This document shows positions 16,004-23,092 of a DNA stretch of 56,643 nucleotides, one piece after another. Both the position numbers and the translations under genes were made by a program. This DNA comes from an uncultured Lachnospiraceae bacterium (lineage in GTDB: Bacteria; Bacillota; Clostridia; Lachnospirales; Lachnospiraceae): contig CAJFOF010000029.1 in assembly GCA_904395885.1 (NCBI GenBank), positions 1-56,643 on the forward strand, in the 5' to 3' direction. The notes below the pieces were generated by a model. The model searched no databases and was not told the DNA's origin. It saw nothing but the letters and a program-made list of their open reading frames with translations. Each line of letters begins with the position of its first letter. Positions within the stretch are counted from its first letter, which is position 1.

Positions 16004-16777
16004 ATGGTTAAATGTCTGGCAACCAATTCAAAAGACCCTCTGTATATCCAGTTAGCTGATGCTATCCTCCAAGCTGTGAAAGAGGGAGAATTTAAGGGCG
16101 GAGAAAAAATTCCTTCAGAAGAAGAACTGAGGAAACTTTACGGGTTGAGCAGGGTCACGGTGAGGACAGCTATTGACAGCTTGGTGAGTCAGGGGATTCT
16201 GGTAAAAAAGCAGGGAAAAGGGACTTTCGTCACGGTTCCGATTGTGGAGAGCAATACAGAACACCTAAGAGGGTTTACTGATATTTTTGCAAGCCACGGT
16301 TATCAGATGAAAAAGGACATTCTTTCTATGAGCATTATCCCGGCTGCCCCGGACTATGCCCGGAAACTTTCTATAGAACCAGAAGCAAATATTATTGAGA
16401 TTCAGAGGCTTCTGATTGCAGATGGAGTTCCAGCTATTTTAGAGAGACTTTATTTGCCGCTGGAATACAGCTTTGTGCTGAAAGAAGATTTGAAAGGGTC
16501 GCTGTATCAGATTTTGTGCAGCCATGGCATTTATCCTACCATGGCGAAAAAGCAGATCGATATCTGTCATGCTACGGCAGAGGAGGCCAGGCTTTTGGGA
16601 GTAAAGGCAAAGACGGCCCTCTTCCTATGTACGGATCATGTGAATGATCAGGAGGGGAAATGTATTCATGTCAGCCGCCAGATTATCCGCAGCGACATTT
16701 ATAAATTGGTTGTTCACTCTACTAATGTAGAGCTGGAGACCAGAAAAAAGAAAAATGAAATAGAACTTTTATCGTAA
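16004..16777 (+). CDS. GntR/HutC-family regulator with UTRA ligand domain
   Basis: About 257 residues. An N-terminal GntR winged helix (DPLYIQLADAILQAVKEGEFKGGEKIPSEEELRKLYGLSRVTVRTAIDSLVSQGILVKKQGKGTFV) is joined to a C-terminal UTRA effector domain starting near residue 85. UTRA domains bind phosphorylated sugars or related small molecules. It sits after the fructosamine catabolic genes with its own promoter and is the likely repressor acting on the ACGTAT repeats at 9843-9879. The ATG at 16004 follows AGGAAG at 7 nt; the upstream in-frame ATG at 15959 overlaps the promoter region. FrlR of enterics belongs to the same family. Confidence 0.88.
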   Translation: MVKCLATNSKDPLYIQLADAILQAVKEGEFKGGEKIPSEEELRKLYGLSRVTVRTAIDSLVSQGILVKKQGKGTFVTVPIVESNTEHLRGFTDIFASHGYQMKKDILSMSIIPAAPDYARKLSIEPEANIIEIQRLLIADGVPAILERLYLPLEYSFVLKEDLKGSLYQILCSHGIYPTMAKKQIDICHATAEEARLLGVKAKTALFLCTDHVNDQEGKCIHVSRQIIRSDIYKLVVHSTNVELETRKKKNEIELLS

Positions 16778-16780
16778 AAG

Positions 16781-16825
16781 AAAAAGTCCCCCTTAAGTCA
16801 GCTCAAGACTTTTGGGGGACTTTTG
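16781..16825. terminator. Strong bidirectional terminator
   Basis: AAAAGTCCCCC (16782-16792) pairs with GGGGGACTTTT, extended by an inner AAGTC/GACTT stem. It has A-run and T-run flanks, so it can stop both the GntR gene (+) and carB (-). Confidence 0.88.
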
Positions 16826-16830
16826 ATCTT

Positions 16831-19800
16831 CTATTCAGGGATACTTGCGTGGTATTCCTGAAGAGATTTCAATTCATCGTGCTCGCCTCTGACAACGGCT
16901 GCGATGCCTTTGGCGGCAGCTTTGGCGGCATACATGGTGGTCAGGTAAGGAATCTTTTTATTGATAGCGGTCTTCCTCAGATAGGAGTCGTCGTACTTGC
17001 TCTGCTTACCTGCCGGCGTATTGATGATCAGGTCAATCTCTCCGTTGACCATGGCGTCATAGATGTTGGGGCGGCCTTCCTGCAGTTTCTTTAAGATGCG
17101 GCAGGGAACGCCGTGCTCTTCCAGATACTTGCCGGTTCCCTCGGTGGCAACGATGGAAAAGCCCAGTTCGTGGAGCTGTGCGGCGGCTTCCAGAGCCAGA
17201 GGCCGGTCTGCGCTGTTGACGCTGACCAGAGCTGTGCCGGATAAGGGCAGCTTGGTTCCGGTGGCCTCCTCGGCTTTGTAATATGCCAGAGGGAAGGTGC
17301 TGCTCATGCCGAGAACTTCGCCGGTGGAGCGCATCTCCGGACCCAGAAGCGGATCCACTTCCGGGAACATGTTAAAGGGCAGGACAGCCTCTTTAACACC
17401 GTAGTAGGGATGCTCTTTCTCACGGAATTTGGTTACATCCGGGCGAACTCCGGTCAGCTCGTAGGTCATGAGCTGGGTGGCGATGTTGGCCATGTTGATG
17501 TTGCAGACCTTGGATACCAGAGGCACAGTCCTGGAAGCTCTCGGGTTAGCCTCAAGCACATACACTTTGTCCTTATAGATAGCGTACTGCATATTCATCA
17601 ATCCCACCACGCCCATCTCGCAGGCAATGTCAGTGGTGTACTTCCGGATGGTCTCTTTATTTTTTTCGGAGATCTTTACGGAAGGAATCACGCAGGCGGA
17701 GTCGCCGGAATGGATGCCGGCCTGCTCAATATGCTGCATGACGGTGGGAACAAAGGCGTGAGTTCCATCGGAGATGGCGTCGGTCTCGCATTCCATAGCG
17801 TCCTGAAGGAACATGTCCATCAGAATCGGGCGCTCAGGCGTCACATTGATGGCGGCAGCCATGTAGTCTCTCAGCATATCGTCGTCGTAGACCACCTCCA
17901 TGCCGCGGCCTCCCAGCACGTAGGAGGGGCGAACCATCATGGGGTAGCCGATGCGGTGGGCAATCTCAAGGGCTTCTTCGATGGATACGGCCATGCCGGA
18001 TTCCGGCATGGGGATTCCCAGTTTTTCCATCATGGCGCCGAACTGATCCCGATCCTCAGCCATGTCGATGACTTTGGGGGAGGTGCCGAGGATATGGGCG
18101 CCCCGCCTTTCCAGCTCCGCCGCGATATTCAGAGGAGTCTGGCCGCCGAACTGGACGATGATGCCCAGGGGCTTTTCTTTATTGTAAATGCTCATGACGT
18201 CTTCCACGGTGAGCGGTTCAAAGTACAGCTTGTCGGAAGTATCGTAGTCAGTGGAGACGGTCTCCGGGTTGCAGTTGACCATAATGGTCTCAAAGCCCAG
18301 CTGGCGCAGGGTCAGGGCTGCGTGGACACAGCAGTAATCAAACTCGATACCCTGGCCGATACGGTTGGGGCCTCCGCCCAGAACCATGACCTTTTTCCGG
18401 TCAGATACCGGGGCATTGTCGGGACCGTTATAGGTGGAATAATAATAGGAAGCAGGCTCTTTGACACCGCTTACGGGAACTGCATCCCAGCATTCTTTCA
18501 TGCCCAGAGACTCTCTTCTCTTGAACAGCTCCCACTCGTCGATCTCCAGAAGCTGTGCCAGATATTTATCAGCGAAGCCATCTTTTTTCGCCTGGATCAG
18601 AAGATCGTCGGGAAGCTCTCTGCCTTTATAAGAGAGAATCTTTTCCTCCAGATCCACCAGTTCTTTCATCTGCTCTAAGAACCACATTTTAATGTGGGTC
18701 ATATCGTAGAGTTTTTCCAGAGGCGCGCCTTTACGGATAGCCTCGTACAGCAGGAACTGACGCTCACTGGAAGGCTCTGCCAGACGGCGGTACAGCTCCT
18801 CCAGGGACAGTTTATGGAAATCTTTGGCAAAGCCAAGGCCGTAGCGACCGGTTTCCAGGGAGCGGATCGCTTTCTGAAAGGCTTCTTTGTAGTTTTTGCC
18901 GATGGACATGACTTCTCCCACAGCTTTCATCTGGGTGCCTAATTTGTCCTGAGAGCCTTTGAACTTTTCAAAAGCCCAGCGGGCGAATTTGATGACCACG
19001 TAATCACCGGAGGGCCTGTAATTGTCCAGGGTACCCTCTTTCCAGTATGGAATCTCATCCAGAGTCAAGCCGCAGGCCAGAAGAGCGGATACATAGGCGA
19101 TGGGGAAACCGGTAGCCTTGGAAGCCAGGGCGGATGACCGGGAGGTTCTGGGGTTAATCTCAATGATGATGATTCTGTCGGTCTTTGGGTCATGGGCAAA
19201 CTGGACATTGGTGCCGCCGATGACGCCGATGGATTCTACAATGGCATGGGCCTGTTTCTCCAGACGATCCTGCACCTCCTGGGAGATGGTCAGCATAGGA
19301 GCGCTGCAGAAGGAATCGCCAGTGTGAACGCCCATGGGGTCAATGTTTTCAATAAAGCAGATGGAGATTTTTTTGCCCTTGGCATCGCGAACTACTTCGA
19401 CTTCCAGCTCTTCCCAGCCGATAACGGATTCTTCAATCAGAATCTGATGAACCATGGAAGCAGCCAGACCGCGGGCAGCCACTTTTTTCAGTTCTTCTTC
19501 ATTGTAAACGATGCCGCCGCCGGTACCGCCCATAGTATAAGCCGGACGGATGACAACCGGATATCCCAGCTCAGAAGCGATGGACAGGGCTTCATCTACA
19601 GAGTAGGCGGGAGCGCTCTTTGCCATCTCAATCCCCAGCTTGTTCATAGCTTCTTTAAAAGCGATCCGGTCCTCGCCGCGGTTGATGGCATCTACCTGCA
19701 CGCCGATGACTTTAACGCCATATTTGTCCAGAACGCCGGCGGCATAGAGCTCTTCACACAGATTCAGGCCGGACTGACCGCCGAGATTTGGCAGAAGGGC

Positions 19801-20052
19801 ATCAGGCCGTTCTTTGGCAATGATCTGAGTCAGACGGTCTACGTTCAGCGGTTCAATGTAGGTGGCGTCAGCCGTAGCCGGGTCGGTCATGATAGTGGCA
19901 GGATTCGAGTTGACAAGGACGATTTCATATCCCAGCTTTTTTAAAGCCTTGCAGGCCTGAGTACCGGAATAATCAAATTCACAGGCCTGTCCGATGATAA
20001 TGGGACCTGAGCCGATGATCAGGATTTTATTGATGTCATTTCGTTTGGGCAT
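16831..20052 (-). CDS. carB: Carbamoyl-phosphate synthase large subunit
   Basis: A 1073-residue enzyme that makes carbamoyl phosphate from bicarbonate, ammonia (from the CarA glutaminase) and two ATP, feeding pyrimidine and arginine synthesis. The two ATP-grasp halves are visible: GSGPIIIGQACEFDYSG at the N-terminus and GGGPNRIGQGIEFDYC in the second half, with GGRGMEVVYDDD in the second. The C-terminal MGS-type allosteric domain ends near EGRPNIYDAMVNGEIDLIINTPAGK. The ATG at 20052 is chosen, with GGAGGTTCGAC upstream; the 36 residues before it in the open frame are not part of the family. carA is not adjacent, so it must be elsewhere. No pyrimidine attenuator is visible in the short leader. 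Confidence 0.97.
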   Translation of the reverse strand: MPKRNDINKILIIGSGPIIIGQACEFDYSGTQACKALKKLGYEIVLVNSNPATIMTDPATADATYIEPLNVDRLTQIIAKERPDALLPNLGGQSGLNLCEELYAAGVLDKYGVKVIGVQVDAINRGEDRIAFKEAMNKLGIEMAKSAPAYSVDEALSIASELGYPVVIRPAYTMGGTGGGIVYNEEELKKVAARGLAASMVHQILIEESVIGWEELEVEVVRDAKGKKISICFIENIDPMGVHTGDSFCSAPMLTISQEVQDRLEKQAHAIVESIGVIGGTNVQFAHDPKTDRIIIIEINPRTSRSSALASKATGFPIAYVSALLACGLTLDEIPYWKEGTLDNYRPSGDYVVIKFARWAFEKFKGSQDKLGTQMKAVGEVMSIGKNYKEAFQKAIRSLETGRYGLGFAKDFHKLSLEELYRRLAEPSSERQFLLYEAIRKGAPLEKLYDMTHIKMWFLEQMKELVDLEEKILSYKGRELPDDLLIQAKKDGFADKYLAQLLEIDEWELFKRRESLGMKECWDAVPVSGVKEPASYYYSTYNGPDNAPVSDRKKVMVLGGGPNRIGQGIEFDYCCVHAALTLRQLGFETIMVNCNPETVSTDYDTSDKLYFEPLTVEDVMSIYNKEKPLGIIVQFGGQTPLNIAAELERRGAHILGTSPKVIDMAEDRDQFGAMMEKLGIPMPESGMAVSIEEALEIAHRIGYPMMVRPSYVLGGRGMEVVYDDDMLRDYMAAAINVTPERPILMDMFLQDAMECETDAISDGTHAFVPTVMQHIEQAGIHSGDSACVIPSVKISEKNKETIRKYTTDIACEMGVVGLMNMQYAIYKDKVYVLEANPRASRTVPLVSKVCNINMANIATQLMTYELTGVRPDVTKFREKEHPYYGVKEAVLPFNMFPEVDPLLGPEMRSTGEVLGMSSTFPLAYYKAEEATGTKLPLSGTALVSVNSADRPLALEAAAQLHELGFSIVATEGTGKYLEEHGVPCRILKKLQEGRPNIYDAMVNGEIDLIINTPAGKQSKYDDSYLRKTAINKKIPYLTTMYAAKAAAKGIAAVVRGEHDELKSLQEYHASIPE

Positions 20053-20100
20053 GTCGAACCTCCATTTGTACAAAATTTTTCTCGTATCGAATTCCCTCTG

Positions 20101-20106
20101 ATTATA
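20101..20106 (-). promoter_or_regulatory. -10 element of the carB promoter
   Basis: Minus-strand TGT-TATAAT gives an extended -10 about 50 nt before the carB ATG. The -35 is weak (TTGTAT-like at 19 bp). Confidence 0.45.
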
Positions 20107-20222
20107 ACATAAAATCTTCCAAATAATACAAGAAAATAAAAAAACATTCTTATATTTCAATAGGAGGCTTTTGGGGGATTCCGATTCCGCGACAGTTCAG
20201 CCGTAGAGGGATTGTAATTGCG

Positions 20223-20251
20223 TTGACAAACCATAGGCTACCTGATAAATT
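20223..20251 (+). promoter_or_regulatory. Promoter of the glnA operon
   Basis: TTGACA (20223-20228), a 17-bp spacer, then an extended -10 TGA-TAAATT (20246-20251). The predicted start near 20258 gives a leader of about 43 nt. Confidence 0.6.
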
Positions 20252-20263
20252 TACTATGAAAGC

Positions 20264-20293
20264 CCTGATAAACGGCTGTGCAGAAGGATCAGG
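20264..20293 (+). promoter_or_regulatory. Leader stem that could mask the glnA ribosome site
   Basis: CCTGAT (20264-20269) can pair with ATCAGG (20288-20293). The last three bases of that arm are the start of the AGGAG ribosome site (20291-20295) of glnA. The stem is short, so control of translation is only a possibility. Confidence 0.3.
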
Positions 20294-20300
20294 AGAAAGG

Positions 20301-21644
20301 ATGAGGAAAATGAAATACAGTAAAGAAGATATCTTCCGCATGGTGGAGGAAGAGGATGTAGAGTTCATCCGCCTGCAGTTTACGGATATATTTGGAGTGC
20401 TGAAAAATACTGCCATTACGGTGAGCCAGTTAGAAAAAGCCTTGGATAACCGGTGCGTGTTCGACGGTTCTTCCATAGCAGGTTTTGTCGGCGTGGAGGA
20501 ATCCGATATGTACCTCCATCCGGACCGGGATACTTTTGAGATATTTCCCTGGAGGCCTCAGCAGGGAAAGGTCGCCAGGCTGATTTGTGATGTTCATCTT
20601 CCGGATGGCAGAGCCTTTGAGGGAGATCCCAGACATATACTGAAAAAAGTCCTGAAACAGTCGGAGGAGATGGGCTACTTGTTCCGAGTGGGGCCGGAAT
20701 GCGAGTTTTTCCTTTTTCAGATGGACGAGGAGGGGAGACCTACTTTAAAGACTCAGGAAGCCGGAGGATACTTTGATATTGCCCCCCTGGACACAGGAGA
20801 AAATGTTAGGAGAGACATTGTTCTCAATCTGGAGGAGATGGGATTTTGCGTGGAGGCTTCCCACCATGAGCTGGCCCCGGGGCAGCACGAGATTGATCTG
20901 GAGTACCAGGATGGGCTGAGGACAGCAGACGATATTATGACCTTCCGCATGGCGGTAAAAACTCTGGCCAAGCGCCATGGCTACCATGCGACCTTTATGC
21001 CCAAACCCCGCCAGGGGATCAATGGGTCCGGGATGCATATCAACATGTCTCTGGCCGGGCCGGACGGAAAGAATGCCTTTGCAGATGAGACGGATCCTTT
21101 GGGACTGAGCCGAACAGCCAGACAATTTATGGCGGGAATTTTGAGTCATATGAAGGGAATGACCCTTCTGACCAATCCCCTTGTCAACTCCTATAAAAGA
21201 CTGGTGCCGGGCTGCGATGCGCCGGTATCGATCTCATGGTCGGAGAAGTCCAATCGCAGCTCTCTGATCCGTATCCCGTCCTCCAGAGGGGATGAGACCC
21301 GGATTGAACTGCGCTCTCCAGATTCAGCGGCAAATCCTTACCTGGCTCTGGCAGTGTGTCTGGCGGCCGGGCTGGATGGAATTCGCCGGAATCTGAAGGA
21401 GCCGGAGAGCCTGGAGGGAAATGTTTTTCAGATGGACCGGGAAAAACTCCAGGAAAAGAAAGTAGAGCTTCTTCCCAGAACCATGGGGGAGGCCATTGAA
21501 GAGTTTCAGAAGGATCCCTTTATTCGCCAGGTATTAGGAGACCACATTTTCTGTGAGTATCTGGAAGCCAAGCAAGATGAGTGGATCCGTTTCCGGGCGG
21601 CGGTGACGGACTGGGAGAGAGAGGAGTATCTGTACCGCTTTTAA
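20301..21644 (+). CDS. glnA: Glutamine synthetase, type I
   Basis: A 447-residue GSI that makes glutamine from glutamate, ammonia and ATP. Family motifs are FTDIFG (N-terminal beta-grasp), ECEFFLF, HHELAPGQHEIDLEY (metal site), KPRQGINGSGMHINMSL, NSYKRLVPG and NRSSLIRIPSSRG. It is the short form without the insertion seen in adenylylated enzymes, as in Firmicutes. Start ATG 20301 follows AGGAG at 5 nt; ATG 20310 is also possible. An ANTAR-domain protein follows 65 nt downstream, a common pairing in Clostridia. Ammonia assimilation is the role. Confidence 0.95.
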   Translation: MRKMKYSKEDIFRMVEEEDVEFIRLQFTDIFGVLKNTAITVSQLEKALDNRCVFDGSSIAGFVGVEESDMYLHPDRDTFEIFPWRPQQGKVARLICDVHLPDGRAFEGDPRHILKKVLKQSEEMGYLFRVGPECEFFLFQMDEEGRPTLKTQEAGGYFDIAPLDTGENVRRDIVLNLEEMGFCVEASHHELAPGQHEIDLEYQDGLRTADDIMTFRMAVKTLAKRHGYHATFMPKPRQGINGSGMHINMSLAGPDGKNAFADETDPLGLSRTARQFMAGILSHMKGMTLLTNPLVNSYKRLVPGCDAPVSISWSEKSNRSSLIRIPSSRGDETRIELRSPDSAANPYLALAVCLAAGLDGIRRNLKEPESLEGNVFQMDREKLQEKKVELLPRTMGEAIEEFQKDPFIRQVLGDHIFCEYLEAKQDEWIRFRAAVTDWEREEYLYRF

Positions 21645-21709
21645 TTGCAGATGGCCTGACGCCTTACAGATAGATTCGGCGGGTGAGCAAGACTGGGAGG
21701 TGAAACAGT

Positions 21710-22258
21710 TTGGCAGGGGTCATCGTAGCATTTTCAAAACCAGAAAATGGGAGAAAAATTAAAAATATCCTTCTTTCTCACGGCTTTGAGGTGACAGCCG
21801 TCTGCATGACGGCTGCCCAGGTGCTGACGGCCGCGGAAGACATCGGGAGAGGGATGGTAGTCTGCGGCTACCGCTTCCCGGATATGATCTACGAAGAACT
21901 GCGGGAGCTACTGCCAGGCTGTCTGGATATGCTGGTTATAGCGCCGCCCTCTCAGATGTCGGCAAAACTGGCGCGCAATGTGGTGTTTTTGCCCATGCCT
22001 TTAAAGGTGAATGAGCTGATCGACACGGTGGAGATGATGGCCAGGGCCCAGCAGAGAAGAAGGAGGCGGCTCAGAAACAGGCCGAAGGTGCGGAGCCAGG
22101 CGGATCTGGAGCTGCTCTGCCAGGCAAAAGAACTCCTGATGGAGCGGAACCATATGACGGAGGAGGAGGCCCACCATTACCTGCAGAGATGCAGTATGGA
22201 AAACGGCTCCAATCTGATAGAGACAGCCCAGATGGTGATCAGCCTGGGGCAGATGTGA
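21710..22258 (+). CDS. ANTAR-domain response-regulator-like protein
   Basis: A 182-residue protein: an N-terminal receiver-like domain (about 1-110) in which the usual acidic pocket and phospho-Asp are hard to find (VVCGYRFPDMIYEEL), then a basic coiled stretch (QQRRRRRLRNRPK) and a C-terminal ANTAR RNA-binding domain (about 125-180: AKELLMERNHMTEEEAHHYLQRCSMENG). ANTAR proteins bind paired hairpins in nascent RNA and prevent termination, mainly in nitrogen genes. The start is TTG with GGGAGG at good spacing. Its place directly after glnA suggests control of nitrogen genes. I see no typical double-hairpin ANTAR target before glnA, so its targets are probably elsewhere. Confidence 0.87.
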   Translation: MAGVIVAFSKPENGRKIKNILLSHGFEVTAVCMTAAQVLTAAEDIGRGMVVCGYRFPDMIYEELRELLPGCLDMLVIAPPSQMSAKLARNVVFLPMPLKVNELIDTVEMMARAQQRRRRRLRNRPKVRSQADLELLCQAKELLMERNHMTEEEAHHYLQRCSMENGSNLIETAQMVISLGQM

Positions 22259-22277
22259 CAGAAAGGGACAAAAGAAT

Positions 22278-23090
22278 ATGAAGTTTACAAAGATGCAGGG
22301 AATCGGAAACGATTACGTCTATATTAATTGCTTTGAAGAGACAGTGGAAGAGCCGTCAAAGCTGGCTGTGGCCATCAGCGACCGCCATTTCGGCGTAGGC
22401 TCTGACGGTCTGATTTTGATCAAGCCTTCCCAGATCGCTGATTGCCGGATGCAGATGTTCAATGCTGACGGCAGCGAGGGCGCTATGTGCGGCAACGCCA
22501 TCCGCTGCGTGGGAAAATACGTCTATGACCACGGAATCGTCTCCAAGACGGATATTGCTGTGGAGACGAAGAGCGGCCTGCGTTACCTCCAGATGAAGGC
22601 GGAGAGCGGAAGAATCACCCAGGTCAGGGTGGACATGGGGGAGCCGGAGGTGACCTCCCAGGTGCCTGAGCCAATCACGGTGGATGGAAAAGAGTATGAA
22701 TTTACAGGGATTTCCGTGGGCAACCCCCATGCAGTATACTTTATGGAGGAGATCGACGGGCTGAATCTGGAGAAGATCGGCCCGGCCTTTGAAAACCATT
22801 CCCGTTTCCCGGACCGGGTCAACACAGAGTTTGTCCGGCTGATCGACCGTGGACATATTCAGATGAGAGTATGGGAGAGAGGCAGCGGGGAGACCTGGGC
22901 CTGCGGAACCGGCGCTACGGCAAGCGCGGTGGCGTCCATTCTCAGAGGATACACAGACAATACTGTGGATGTGGCGCTGAGAGGCGGCCATCTGCTGATC
23001 GAGTGGAACCGGGAGACCAACCGGGTCTATATGACAGGGCCGGCAGTGGAGGTATTTACCGGAGAATATGATTGGGATAGGAGGAAATAG
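22278..23090 (+). CDS. dapF: Diaminopimelate epimerase
   Basis: A 270-residue enzyme converting LL- to meso-diaminopimelate for lysine and peptidoglycan. Start KFTKMQGIGNDYVYIN, the first catalytic Cys in MCGNAIRCVGKY and the second in ACGTGATASAV are all present. It follows the ANTAR gene by 19 nt and is followed by lacZ after 2 nt, so all four genes from glnA are probably co-transcribed. AGAAAGGG precedes the ATG. Housekeeping function is clear; the operon company is unusual. Confidence 0.95.
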   Translation: MKFTKMQGIGNDYVYINCFEETVEEPSKLAVAISDRHFGVGSDGLILIKPSQIADCRMQMFNADGSEGAMCGNAIRCVGKYVYDHGIVSKTDIAVETKSGLRYLQMKAESGRITQVRVDMGEPEVTSQVPEPITVDGKEYEFTGISVGNPHAVYFMEEIDGLNLEKIGPAFENHSRFPDRVNTEFVRLIDRGHIQMRVWERGSGETWACGTGATASAVASILRGYTDNTVDVALRGGHLLIEWNRETNRVYMTGPAVEVFTGEYDWDRRK

Positions 23091-23092
23091 AT

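Noticed and set aside
17410..18678. A 422-residue open frame on the plus strand within carB
   Set aside because: Antisense shadow of carB; composition is His/Gly/Val-rich without family motifs, and carB is intact on the other strand.
20223..20300. ANTAR-type double hairpin before glnA
   Set aside because: Only one short stem is in the predicted transcript; the second CCTGATAAA copy lies in the -10 region and is not transcribed.
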